From: Galeopsis tetrahit
Lineage: Eukaryota > Streptophyta > Magnoliopsida > Lamiales > Lamiaceae
Assembly (NCBI GenBank): GCA_963675135.1
Contig: OY776125.1
Span: 19,890,565-19,954,564, forward strand
DNA length: 64,000 nucleotides
Direction: 5' to 3'
The translations under genes were made by a program, and so were the position numbers. This document shows positions 45,537 through 56,506 of the stretch, one piece after another (within the stretch, counting starts at the first letter, position 1; every line of letters starts with the position of its first letter). Below the pieces are notes generated by a model that saw only the letters and a program-made list of their open reading frames with translations, was not told the origin of the DNA and made no database searches.

Positions 45537-47951
45537 ATGACGACTCGAGGGAGCAGATCGGAGAAAGTTAACAGAATATTCCAGCAATTCGATGCGAACC
45601 GCGACGGCGGTTTGAATCGGGAGGAGATGGCGGCGTTGGTTGTGGCCGTGAACCCTAGGGTTAAATTCAGCGACGAGCAAATTAACGCAATTCTCGACGA
45701 GATATTCCGCACGTACGGCGATTACATCGACAGCGAGAAGGGGCTCTCCTTCGACGGCCTTCTCCGCACTTACGACGACGGAGCCGGTGACGTTGATCGA
45801 GATTTCGACGCCCTAGGCCTCGAGCTCAAACCATTGGAGGACAAGAATGGAATTTCACAGGCGTCCGAAGAAGCGGCGTCGTCTTCATCTGTTGTAGATG
45901 AGCGTGTGATGGAACCCCATAAGAAGCAACGCACTGCTGCCTGGGCTGCTTCCCCTAACCATGGCATTGTGTTTGATGAGACATGGAAACTTGTTGATGA
46001 TCTTGAGACTTTGATCAAGAGGTTGAAAACGAAACAGATGAAAGATGGGAAGATAAAGAGTGATAATTCAGATGTTTTCTCAGATCCTGGGTGGTCTAGG
46101 GAGCTTGGTCCATCCACGGAGATTTCGGATAAGAGAGTGATTTGGGACGAATCAGGGCCCGATTACGCAGCTTTTGTTAAAGAGTTAGGGGTCTTGAGAT
46201 CGCGGGCTGATAGAGCCCGGTCTAGAGCTGAGGCTTTCGACGGGCAAATGGCCATAGGTCGTGTTTTGTATGAGCATTATCTATTTAAGGAGGCTTTGGT
46301 GAGTTTTAAGAGGGCATGTGAGTTGACTCCTTATGATGTGAAGCCACATTTTAGAGCTGGGAATTGTTTGTATGTTCTTGGGAGGCATAGTGAGGCTAAA
46401 GAGGAGTTTCTTCTTGCATTAGATGCAGCAGAAACTGGGGGGAATCAATGGGCGTATTTGTTGCCTCAAATTCATGTGAATTTGGGAATTGCACTTGAAG
46501 GTGAAGGAATGGTTCTTAGTGCTTGTGAGCATTATAGGGAAGCTGCTATCTTGTGTCCCACTCATTTCCGGGCTTTGAAGCTGTTAGGCAGTGCTCTTTT
46601 TGGTGTTGGGGAGTATAAGGCAGCTGTGAAGGCCTTAGAGGAGGCTATTTATATGAAGAACGATTATGCAGACGCACACTGTGATTTAGCTTCTGCTTTG
46701 CATGCTATGGCTGATGATGAAAACGCAATTAAGGAGTTTCAAAAGGCAATTGATCTAAAGCCCAGTCATGTTGATGCTCTTTACAACTTGGGAGGATTAT
46801 ACATGGATATGGGTAGGTATCAGAGGGCATCAGAGATGTACACTCGGGTTTTGGGAGTGTGGCCAAATCATTGGAGAGCCCAGCTGAACAAAGCTGTCTC
46901 GATGTTAGGAGCTGGAGAGAACGAGGAGGCTAAGAAGGCGTTGAAAGAAGCTTTAAAAATGACAAACAGAGTTGAATTGCATGATGCTATATCACACTTG
47001 AAGCAGTTGCAGAAGAGAAAGCTGAGGGGGAACGGTAATGCTACCAATGGTGAGTCAGCATTCATCACTGTGGAGGCCTCGAAGTTCAAGACCGTGGGTG
47101 AGAAAACGGCCTTGAGGCCCGAACTAGCTATTGGGCTCGATATTCGGGCCTTTCAGAGGATCACTAGATTGAATCGTTGTGAAGTTGAGAAGATAAAGAA
47201 AGAAATGAGTGAAGGAGACATCCCAAACTCCTATTCAGGGAGTGGTGTACCTGAAAAATCGATACGTAAAGCTTCGTTGGAAGTAATTCTTCAAAGATTA
47301 CTTAGTTTCTTGAAGCCGGAAACTTTTGTAGGGGCTGTTAAAGCTATAAACCAGAAGATTCTCTCTGTTTTGGATGAGTCAGAGTCGGGAAGGGTAGATT
47401 TGGGAATGTTCTTTGCTATTATTGCTCCACTCTGTGGTGGTACTGCAGAGAAACGGAAGCATATTGCCTATGAATCACTGCTTTGGAGGCCCACAAATGA
47501 AGGAAGTAGGCAGATAAAGAAATCCGATGCACAGAGATACATTAAACTACTGAGGGCCATTTACATTCCCACACATGGGGTTAGTGAAATGTTGGAAATT
47601 CATGGAGAAATGGATAACTCGTTGTTTTCGTTGAATGAGTTTATAGCCATGTTTGATGATCAAGAATGGGGATTTAGTATAATGTCGACTTTACTGAAGC
47701 TCGAAACAGGGGACAGGTGTCGACATGGGAGCCATGTTTGTGGGACGTGTCGGTATCCAATAATCGGGTCCCGTTTCAAGGAGATGAAATCTCACTTCAG
47801 TTTGTGTGCTCAATGTTATAGTGAAGGGAAAGTGCCTTCTATTTGCAAGCAAGAAGAGTATAGGTTTAAAGAGTATGCAAATGAAGCAGAAGCTGTGAAG
47901 GATAAATGCATGTGGTTTGGTTCTAAAGGTTCGTCTGCTAGTGGCTCATAA
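45537..47951 (+). CDS. EF-hand / TPR / ZZ zinc-finger protein (At1g05150 type)
   Basis: One uninterrupted reading frame encodes 804 residues. The start is set at MTTRGSRSEK because the Arabidopsis family members At1g05150/At2g32450 (about 800 residues) begin this way, although an in-frame ATG lies 12 bases upstream. Residues 19-30 (DANRDGGLNREE) form a canonical EF-hand calcium loop. A second, less regular EF-hand-like segment follows (about 50-80). Tetratricopeptide repeats fill about residues 235-480 (for example the segments around LYEHYLFKEALVSFKRACEL and DALYNLGGLYMDMGRYQRA). The C-terminus (about 725-780) has a Cys/His cluster of ZZ type (HGSHVCGTCRYP, SLCAQCYSEG). The family is annotated as calcium-binding TPR proteins of unclear function, and a scaffold or adaptor role is inference. 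The gene is intact. Confidence 0.93.
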   Translation: MTTRGSRSEKVNRIFQQFDANRDGGLNREEMAALVVAVNPRVKFSDEQINAILDEIFRTYGDYIDSEKGLSFDGLLRTYDDGAGDVDRDFDALGLELKPLEDKNGISQASEEAASSSSVVDERVMEPHKKQRTAAWAASPNHGIVFDETWKLVDDLETLIKRLKTKQMKDGKIKSDNSDVFSDPGWSRELGPSTEISDKRVIWDESGPDYAAFVKELGVLRSRADRARSRAEAFDGQMAIGRVLYEHYLFKEALVSFKRACELTPYDVKPHFRAGNCLYVLGRHSEAKEEFLLALDAAETGGNQWAYLLPQIHVNLGIALEGEGMVLSACEHYREAAILCPTHFRALKLLGSALFGVGEYKAAVKALEEAIYMKNDYADAHCDLASALHAMADDENAIKEFQKAIDLKPSHVDALYNLGGLYMDMGRYQRASEMYTRVLGVWPNHWRAQLNKAVSMLGAGENEEAKKALKEALKMTNRVELHDAISHLKQLQKRKLRGNGNATNGESAFITVEASKFKTVGEKTALRPELAIGLDIRAFQRITRLNRCEVEKIKKEMSEGDIPNSYSGSGVPEKSIRKASLEVILQRLLSFLKPETFVGAVKAINQKILSVLDESESGRVDLGMFFAIIAPLCGGTAEKRKHIAYESLLWRPTNEGSRQIKKSDAQRYIKLLRAIYIPTHGVSEMLEIHGEMDNSLFSLNEFIAMFDDQEWGFSIMSTLLKLETGDRCRHGSHVCGTCRYPIIGSRFKEMKSHFSLCAQCYSEGKVPSICKQEEYRFKEYANEAEAVKDKCMWFGSKGSSASGS

Positions 47952-48950
47952 TTATGTCATTTTAGTTGTTCAAATTAGTGTGAATTAAATGTTTTTAGGG
48001 TTTTTTTGCCTTTGTACACTAAACTAGACCTTTGAATCTGAATTCTTTGTTTCCTTTTCAACATTCATGGTTGGGATTTATTCATTATTGTTGCAATTGG
48101 GTTTTCTGATTGTATTTGAGCCTCTGTGGAAATGTTTGTGCTCCTCTCTGTGTGTGTCTTTGGTTTGAATGTTTGATGACCAATTCGAAAAAAAAAAATC
48201 AAACTAAACAAGAATGATGTTGGGTGATAAAAGAGTTACTCAATTCGCTAACAAATTACTCCTTGTGCATTTTTTTAAAAGGACTTATGAGTGATTTCCA
48301 CAAGTGGGATGTGAGATTGGTCGTTTTCAAATTATTCTAGAATACACTCAGCACTTTAATATTATATTGATGTCACTTATTTTCTATTCGGCCATTCTCT
48401 TGGACCAAAAGTTTTTTTTTTAATCAAATTTTTAGATAGACTATTATAGTTTTATTTTTATCAAGCACGGGTCCAAATAATGTTTGAATTAGTGTCAAGT
48501 CTTTAATTTATTTTAATCACATACGTAATAGTAGTTTGTATCAAAATGAAACATAAATTGTTACATATTTGCTTTTGTAAAATGTTCAATTATATTAATA
48601 TAGTTGAAATAATTTTATTTTTTTAAGTTGATTACAAATTTTATGTATTATGTACACTTTTTTTTTTAATTTATAAGCATATGGCTAGTGCTAGATATAA
48701 ATTTCAACCATCCCAACCATGCAACACTTCACTCATAAAAACGGACACAAAACATTGAAGATAGTGCTCACATTACTCGAAGCTAATGTTACTAAAACAA
48801 AAAAAATTGAAAAACAAATCTTCATGTGCATATACAAAACGAAATTGAAGACCTAACCAATAATGCAAGCTCAAACTTGGATGACTATACTTTATATTTA
48901 TAGATACACCCAATGACTAAATAAAGGCGTTTGAGAGAATAGAATATAAA
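47952..48950. other. 3' UTR and intergenic DNA
   Basis: 3' UTR of the EF-hand/TPR gene, then AT-rich DNA. No further gene or repeat could be identified before element E. Confidence 0.45.
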
Positions 48951-48955
48951 AGAGA

Positions 48956-49275
48956 TGATAAAGATCATGCAAACAATCATCTACACATGAAACCATCTCA
49001 GCCTGAGAAACACGAGTCTTCGAAGTAGAGGAGCACTTCTATTTATATAATATCAGAAATAGTACAAATGGATTTGCAGAATTTATTATTGCATTGTCTT
49101 GTAGCTACAACCAATAGAATTGCAACAACACTATAGGATCTACAACTTTCCTTATTTGCAATATATGTAAACCAAAAGTTAGCTACTGTGTATCAAGAAA
49201 TGAAAAAGCTTTACAGCAAAATTATGATGCTCTTTACTATTGTATTCTTTAGTTTGATTTGCTCGTTTCTTAACA
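48956..49275 (+). repeat. 5' LTR of element E (320 bp)
   Basis: TG...CA ends (tgataaagatc, ttcttaaca). A TATA-like tttatataat lies near 49039. The primer site follows at once. Confidence 0.93.
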
Positions 49276-49287
49276 TGGTATCCGAGC
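49276..49287 (+). promoter_or_regulatory. Primer binding site of element E
   Basis: The sequence tggtatccgagc differs by one base from the standard Met-tRNA site tggtatcagagc. It lies directly after the LTR. Confidence 0.85.
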
Positions 49288-49355
49288 ATCAGGAACGATC
49301 CTCATGAATCTGTGCCTTTCCTTCACTCTTTAATCCTTGCTGTAATATAATTCGA

Positions 49356-50268
49356 ATGGCTGCAAGTCCTGAAAACTCAAACACCCCACTCCATTCACAA
49401 TCCTTCTTTCCCTTGTATCAGCTTGTGTTGGTCAAGCTAAATGAAAGAAATTATTTAATATGGAAGAAGCAAATCTTAGCCTACATGAGAGGATATGGCT
49501 TATATGGTTTTCTCACTGGAGAGAAGGAGTGCCCCTCAAAGTTTACTGATGGAGAAGGAACCATCAATGCAGAATACTTGAGTTGGATCAAACAAGATAA
49601 CCTCATTGTTTCATGCCTTCTTTCTTCACTATCTGAAAGCTTTCTTATTAGCACTGTTGGATTGAACACGTCCAAGGAGATATGGAGTAGCCTGGAATCC
49701 AACTTCGTCAGTCAATCAAGGGCAAATGTGATGCAATATAAAGCTGAACTCCAAGGAATCAGAAAAGGCTCCATGGGCATGAGGGAATATTTGAATAAAA
49801 TCAAAGGATGTTGTGATATTTTAAATGCTTCAGGCCACTACATCAGCAATGAAGACCAAACATTATACATTCTATCTGGACTTGGACAAGAGTATAATCC
49901 AGTAATGGTTATAGCCTCATCCAAGATTGACCCCATATCAGTTTATGATGTTAGTGCTTTATTGCTCACGTTTGAGGCAAGATTAGAGGGTGTTTCTGGC
50001 TCAAACTTCAGCAATGAAGGTTCAGCACCTAATGTCAACATGACTCAGCAAGGAAATCCGTGCAAGAGCAATCAGCGGTATCAAATTACCAAAAGAAACA
50101 ACAGCAATCATTTTTGTCACAAAGGTGGATTTCAAAAAGGAAGGGGTCGATCCAATGGACTAGAATGCCAGATCTGCTATAGAGACAATCATATATCGGA
50201 TATATGTTTCTATAGGCAGGATCTTAACTATGTACCACCTCAACCAAGCCAACGGACAAGCATTGGAG
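49356..50268 (+). pseudogene. Gag of element E, interrupted
   Basis: It starts MAASPENSNTPLHS and carries the copia gag domain (LNERNYLIWKKQILAYMRG, FVSQSRANVMQYKAELQGI, ILSGLGQEYNPVM). A CCHC zinc knuckle follows at the end (CQICYRDNHISDIC). The frame is cut by the insertion at 50269, just after the knuckle. The same frame resumes after the insertion, because the 115-bp segment with the knuckle is repeated at 51930-52044 in phase. Confidence 0.92.
50154..50268 (+). repeat. 115-bp direct repeat, left copy
   Basis: It is identical to 51930-52044 except for one base (gccaacgg versus gccaacag). It encodes the zinc knuckle of element E and flanks the 1661-bp insertion. Confidence 0.95.
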
Positions 50269-51929
50269 TGTCACATCCCGATTTTAGGGGCCTAGATGAA
50301 AACACTATATAATCTAGCAATTGGTCTAAAAACATGCATATTTTATAAAATTTAGCAGCGGAATTAAATTGGTAAGTTAATGCTCAAAACATTTAAGAAA
50401 TTCATATTAAAATTAAACTCAAAGGACAAGACTCAAACATTTGTTTCATAAGAAAATAATGCAGCACGTTAATTAAGAATGTGTTTAACTCAAGATGTGA
50501 CTAAACAAAATAGTATAAAGAAAACTTTGCATGGCAAGACATCCACATTCACCGTCCCCCCCGCTACAACTCCGTCAATCTGAAAATATTAAATAGATTG
50601 GGGTGAGCAAACAACTAGCTCAGTGGGATTCTTTTGTCACAGTTAAATATAACATATGAATAAAACCATCAACTCATAAACATGCATATTAAAATACTTA
50701 TTTTTCATTGACTATACCAATGATGCGCTGGCTATACCAACGATGCGCTGGCTGAACCAACGATGCACGGTTTCCCGCGAATAAAAATACTTATTTTTTC
50801 ATTGGCTATACCAATGATGCGCTGGCTATACCAACGATGCGTTGGCTGAACCAACGATGCACGGTTTCCCGCGAAATAAAACATGTGTTTAACGAATAAC
50901 TTGTAAAGTCATAACATGCGTTAACGATTAACTTGTAAAATTCATGTAGTAAGTACCAATATCATTCAAATGAACATTTAAAGGTGACAAAGTATCCAAT
51001 CAAGAAAATCCCACCTTAAAGTCTTGATTAATCTCGTAATTATATAGCTTGACTTATCACGTACGTCTCTCGTCACCTAAAACAATAAGTAATAACATGC
51101 TCAATACTATTTAACATCTTAAATACTAACTAGAATATACTACATCTTAAACAACTAATATGGACAACTAAACGAATTAAAGTGTAACTAATATATACTA
51201 TTAATTTAATAATTAATTAATACACTTGCTGGACTAAAATGGAACAATCACTAAAACTGTGTGATTACAAAATCACATACCACGACTATGTAACTATTAG
51301 GAAAAATATTAAAATATTATAATTAATAGTATTAATACTAGTAAGAAAAGGGATCCATTTAAGGAAAATACGTAGTATAATAAATCGTGAGTTGGGTCTT
51401 TGAAACAATAAAGTTATAATTATTTAGGGTAACATAAAAGAACCGTCAATTTATTGCTCATAACAAAAGATTTAACACCGATTTCTCAAAGCTGGATTGC
51501 AATTTAAAATAATTTATAAATAAAACATCAATATACGTGTTATGCACTGATCAAAACTAATCAACACCAAGTTAGAAAACTAGTAAATAAGATTGTTGTC
51601 TAGTTATGAAATATCAATATTACACGGAATAGATTTGGCGTAAAAAGAATTAATGAGATTAACAGAGGAGAAAGATGTACCGTGTATTTGTTTCTTGAAG
51701 GAGGCAGCGAATTTGTAATTTGAGGTTTGCAAAATTTAGGGTAAAAATTATATATATATAGAGATTAAAATTGGGCTTGACATAAGGATTAGGGTTTAAA
51801 ATCTTTAAGGCCTGAATTTAAATGGGCTTTAAATATTATTTTAATACATTAAAAATTATAATATAAACTTAAAACAAATTAAATGGATGATTGAATATAT
51901 ATTTATATATCCATATTATAAACTAATTA
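50269..51929. mobile_element. 1661-bp insertion in element E, LTR-like
   Basis: This non-coding segment starts tgtcacatcccgat. Read on the minus strand, a TATA-like run (tctatatatatataat near 51760) and a leader-like stretch suggest LTR sequence ending in cgggatgtgaca. The other end (taatta) lacks a clean TG/CA terminus, so it may be a partial solo LTR. It contains nested tandem repeats at 50709-50862. No open frame of note. Confidence 0.5.
50709..50862 (+). repeat. Nested tandem repeats: 20-bp unit x3, within a 94-bp period x2
   Basis: Each block has three 20-base units of the form tggctataccaacgatgcgc with small changes (50709-50768 and 50803-50862). The blocks are separated by a shared spacer ending in ggtttcccgcgaa. 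Confidence 0.92.
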
Positions 51930-52044
51930 AATGGACTAGAATGCCAGATCTGCTATAGAGACAATCATATATCGGATATATGTTTCTATAGGCAGGATCT
52001 TAACTATGTACCACCTCAACCAAGCCAACAGACAAGCATTGGAG
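51930..52044 (+). repeat. 115-bp direct repeat, right copy
   Basis: Second copy of 50154-50268. Its reading frame continues directly into the protease of element E, so this is the copy in the original context on the right. Confidence 0.95.
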
Positions 52045-55000
52045 GCTATACACCTACTGCAAATGTTGCTACTAGCTGTGAAGGAGCTGAATCTATGACT
52101 GAATACACAACTTGGTATCCTGATTCAGGAGCCAACAATCATGTTACTTATGACCTTGGCAACATCAACATGGGATCGGAGTACAAGGGTTCTGAAAGAG
52201 TGCATCTAGGAAATGGCATAGGTTTGAATATATCTCACTTAGGTAGTTCTATTGTTACTGCCTTTCATAATAATCCTTTTCTTCTCAAAAACATTTTACA
52301 TGTGCCCCATATTACAAAGAATCTTCTAACTGTTTCAAAGTTTGCTCTTGATAATGGTGTTTATTTTGAGTTTCATCCTAAACTTTGTCTTGTGAAGGAT
52401 CAACAAACACATAAAATTTTGCTTCAAGGAGAACTTGACCATGACCTCTACAAGTTCTCTCTTTCTACTGCAAAAAATAATTATCATCCATACTTACAGC
52501 CTACTGTGAACACTGTTTCTACTTCCAAGAAATTGTCACTTAGCCTTTGGCATAACAGATTAGGCCACCCTTCCTTTCCTATTACCAAGCTTGCACTTGA
52601 CAAGAGTCATATTTCCTATCTCAATGATGCTATTGACATGACTTGTACTGCTTGTATGATGGGCAAAAGTCACAAGTTGCCTTTCTCTCGGTCTGAATCT
52701 AAGGCCAGTGAGTCATTTTCTCTTATTCATTCTGACCTTTGGGGACCTTCACCCATTAAATCTTTCAATGGCTTCTGTTATTACATCAGTTTCATATATG
52801 AATTCACCAAGTATACTTGGTTGTATTTGTTAAAATTCAAATCTGATGTTAAAGAAACCTTTCTTCACTTTAAAAACTTGGTTGTCAATCAATACAATGC
52901 TAAGATAAAGATGTTTCAGAGTGATGGAGGCACTGAGTATAAACCCTTAATCCCTATTTTTGCTGAAAATGGCATAACTCACAGAATATCCTGCCCATAA
53001 ACCCCTGAACAAAATGGGACAGCAGAGAGAAAGAATAGACACATTGTTGAAAAAGCCTTGACCCTTCTTGCTCAGTCTCATATCCCTTTAAGGCACTGGG
53101 ATGATGCTTTCATTTCAAGTGTCTTTCTCATAAATAGAACACATGCAGTTGGCCTTATTCACAAAACACCTATTGAACTTCTCACAGGAAAGGCACCTGA
53201 ATACACTCTCCTTAAAGTATTTGGTTGTCAATGTTTTCCCCATCTTCATTCTTACACTAAACACAAGCTGGAACCAAGATCTGAGGCAAGTGTATTTCTT
53301 GGCTATAACACACTTTACAAGGGTTATAAGGTGCTTCTGCCAAGTAAAAAGGTGATAGTAACTAGGAATGTGGTTTTCAATGAACTCATATTCCCTTTTG
53401 CTCATCATTCCATTAATAAACCACCCAATGCTGATGTTCCACCTCATTTTTTTCTTCACTCCACCTTCACTCAATCCCATACCTATTCCACCTCAAACTG
53501 GTACACCTAATCCTTCCCAATCTTCACCTCAAGTTCCTGATTATTCACCTATTGTTCAAAATGAAAATCCTTCTTCTCCGTCCACCACATCATCTCGATC
53601 TTCTTTTACTTCTCTTCAGGGGCAGTTACACATAGATCTTCCGAATGTGCAAGATAACAATGATGTTACTTTTCCTAGTGTTGCTCCTATGAATGCAGGT
53701 ACTCAAGAATCAAATGATACATGCAGCAATCATGGAAATCTTCATCCCATGACCACAAGATCCAAAGCAGGTGTCTTTAAGCCAAATATGTTCACAACAG
53801 ATTGTCATCTTTATAAACCAAAAGATCATATTGAAGCCTTTAAAAGTGATCATTGGAAGCGTGCTATGGAGACTGAATATGCAACACTACTCAGAAATGG
53901 AACATGGGAGTTATGTGATCTGCCACCAAATCAAAGTGTAATAGGCTGCAAATGGGTGTATAAGCTAAAGAGCAATGCTGATGGGACCATCTTGAGGCAC
54001 AAAGCCAGACTTGTTGCCAAGGGATATACACAAATACCTGGATTTGATTACACTGAAACTTTCAGCCCAGTGGTAAAGCCTGTCACCATCATAATTGTGC
54101 TTTCTATTGCTCTTACTTATTCATGGCCTTTACATCAGCTTGATGTTGATAATGCATTTCTTAATGGAGACGTTGGCAAAGAATTATACATGGCTCAACC
54201 ACCTGGTTTTGAGCTTGGTCATAACAAAGTTTGCAGGTTGAGAAGGTCTCTTTATGGATTGAAACAAGCTTCAAGGCAATGGACCTCTAAATTTGCATCG
54301 GTGCTCAAGATACTTGGTTTCCAAACATCTAGAGGTGATTCATCCCTCTACATCAAACACTCCAACAATTTCACTGTTCCAGTTCTTGCTTACGTTGATG
54401 ATATCATTGTTACTGGTTTTAACGATGTACATGTCAATCAAACAATCAAAGCTTTGCACGAATTCTTTTCTCTAAAGGATCTTGGCGAACTCAATTTCTT
54501 TTTAGGAATTGAGATTCAAAGAACTACTACTAGTTTGTTTTTAAATCAGAAGAAATATATAGCAGAGCTACTTCAACGTGCTAATATGATTGAGGCAAAG
54601 GGTCTATCTACTCCTATGATCTCAGACAATCTCTTGTCCAGGTTCGAGGGGCAGCCAATTCCTAATGCTCAACAATATAGAAGTATAGTTGGAGCACTAC
54701 AATACGCAACCTTGACAATGCCTGATATCAGTTTTTCTGTGAATAAGGTTTACCAGTATATGCAACAACCTCTAGACACTCATTGGAAAGCTGTGAAAAG
54801 AATTCTAAGATACTTGGCTGCTACCATAGACTTTGGAATCTCTTACACTACTCCAAAGTCTCTTGAAGTAATGGCTTTCGCACATGCAGACTGGGGATGA
54901 CCTTGATGACAAAAAATCCATCTCAGGCTACTGCATATTCTTAGGAGGTAACCTTGTTTCATGGAGTTCCAAGAAACAAACTACTGTTTCTAGATCAAGC

Positions 55001-55329
55001 ACAGAAGCCGAATACAGAAGCCTTGCATATGCAGCTTGTGAGGTTCTTTGGATTAAATATCTGCTCAAAGAACTCAATATTGTAGAAAAGAAACCACCAG
55101 TGATCTGGATTGACAATCAAGGAGCAATATCATTGTCATCCAATCCAGTTTTTCACTCAAGGACTAAGCATTTAGAGCTTGGCCTCCATTTTGTTCGAGA
55201 AAGAATCAGTAACGGAGAGCTACAAGTTCTATACGTCCCAAGTGTAGACCAAATAGCTAATACATTCACCAAACCTCTCTCAGGTCAATTCTTTATGAGG
55301 CTACGAAACAAGTTGAAGGTGATTCTGAA
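52045..55329 (+). pseudogene. Pol of element E: protease, integrase, RT, RNase H; broken
   Basis: Protease is seen at WYPDSGANNHVT. GAG-pre-integrase follows (LWHNRLGHPS, CTACMMGKSH), then the integrase core (HSDLWGP, QSDGGTEY). The stop TAA at 52998-53000 lies in the TPEQNGTAERKNRH region. A frameshift near 53440-53500 precedes RT. RT then follows (KARLVAKGYTQ, LDVDNAFLNGD, LKQASRQW, YVDDIIVTG). Another frameshift near 54893 breaks the start of RNase H, which otherwise contains DDKKSISGYC, SRSSTEAEYRSL, WIDNQGAISL and HSRTKHLELGLHFVRE. The catalytic boxes are still legible. It is not functional. Confidence 0.93.
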
Positions 55330-55341
55330 ATCCTCCCTCGA

Positions 55342-55353
55342 ATTGAGGGGGCG
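55342..55353 (+). promoter_or_regulatory. Polypurine tract of element E
   Basis: The sequence attgagggggcg lies directly before the 3' LTR (tgataaagatc). Confidence 0.85.
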
Positions 55354-55673
55354 TGATAAAGATCATGCAAACAATCATCTACACATGAAACCATCTCAGT
55401 CTAAGAAACATGAGCCTGCGAAGTAGAGGAGCACTTCTCTTTATATAATATCAGAAATAGTACAACTGAGTTTGCAGAATTTGTTATTGCATTGTCTTGT
55501 AGCTACAACCAATAGAATTGCAACAACACAATAGGATCTACAACTTTCCTTATTTGCAATATATGTAAACCAAAAGTTAGTTATTGTGTATCATGAAATG
55601 AAAAAGCTTTACAACAAAATTATGATGCTCTTTACTATTGTATTCTTTAGTTTGATTTGCTCGTTTCTTAATA
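55354..55673 (+). repeat. 3' LTR of element E (320 bp)
   Basis: Same length as the 5' LTR. The terminal CA has become TA (ttcttaata). It is followed by the target duplication agaga. Confidence 0.92.
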
Positions 55674-55678
55674 AGAGA

Positions 55679-56315
55679 ATATCAGTAATATTTTAATTTG
55701 AATATATATTATGTGTTTGAGAATAATGTATAAATATAGAGAGAATAATGTACTAAATAAGGTGTTTGTGAGAATAAAAATTAAGGATTGTACTAAGGCC
55801 CGTATTCAGAGTTTGGACAATATAATTTAGCAATTATATGAAAATAAAATGCCGAACTAAACAATGAGAAATGATAAATTTATGGTGTGAAGATTAACAA
55901 TATTTATTTTATGGGCATATGACAAAAATCACAACGCCTAAGTTGAATGTTCTTTTTGCTCCAAAGAATTCGTATATGTCGAAGGTCCCTTCAACTTTGA
56001 AGAACCCACCTTAATTGAATGTTCTTTTGGCTCTGAATAATCCACAAGTAATACATTTCGTGAGAAGGTTTTATATGAAAGGGTTGTGCTTAAGAAAATA
56101 ATTGGAAAATTTGATGGTATTAGCAATTAAGAACATTTTTGTTTTTCATTACTTGATAATCAAGTATGGTTTAATTTTATAAGAGTATGTATTAGTATGA
56201 AATGTTAATGAGTATTGCAATGGGATGAATTAAAAATGCAGTTGATACTTTTATTTATGCTATAAGCACCACAAATTTTTCTATCCACTGTCCAATTATA
56301 AAGTTTCTCAAACTG
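55679..56315. other. Intergenic, nothing recognised
   Basis: AT-rich DNA with no gene. It separates element E from the SINE. Confidence 0.4.
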
Positions 56316-56337
56316 TAAACCACCTTTCTAATTATAT

Positions 56338-56465
56338 GAAGTAAGTAGCGTTTGGGCGACAAAGTGGGATAACTCAAGTGGTTAGAGCACCACTACCTAG
56401 GCCTTAGGTCCTGGGTTCGAGTCATGGGGAGGGGAAAAAAAAAGGGATGGGTATTTAACTTTCCA
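56338..56465 (+). mobile_element. tRNA-derived SINE
   Basis: The 128-bp insertion is flanked by a 22-bp direct repeat starting taaaccacctttct (56316-56337 and 56466-56487). Inside, RNA polymerase III internal promoter boxes are visible: an A-box-like aactcaagtggtta and a B box ggttcgagtc about 40 bases apart. An A-rich tract follows. The spacing is that of a tRNA-derived head. The segment does not fold as an intact tRNA. It is mobilised in trans by LINE machinery. Confidence 0.82.
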
Positions 56466-56506
56466 TAAACCACCTTTCTAATTATATTTAGGTTTATTTT
56501 AATAAA

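Larger units (their letters stand above)
48956..55673 (+). mobile_element. Copia element E, complete but decayed (6.7 kb)
   Basis: Two 320-bp LTRs (48956-49275 and 55354-55673) bound gag-pol, and a 5-bp target duplication agaga lies at 48951-48955 and 55674-55678. By eye the LTRs differ at about 16 of 320 positions, so it is much older than copy B. The gag-pol frame is broken by a 1661-bp insertion (50269-51929), stops and frameshifts. Without the insertion the element is about 5 kb, a normal copia size. Confidence 0.95.

Noticed and set aside
50709..50862. CRISPR-like regular repeats
   Set aside because: Plant nuclear context; units are adjacent with no unique spacers. A simple nested tandem repeat.
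56360..56440. tRNA gene
   Set aside because: A and B boxes are present but the arms do not pair as a full tRNA. The 22-bp flanking duplication and A tract indicate a SINE.
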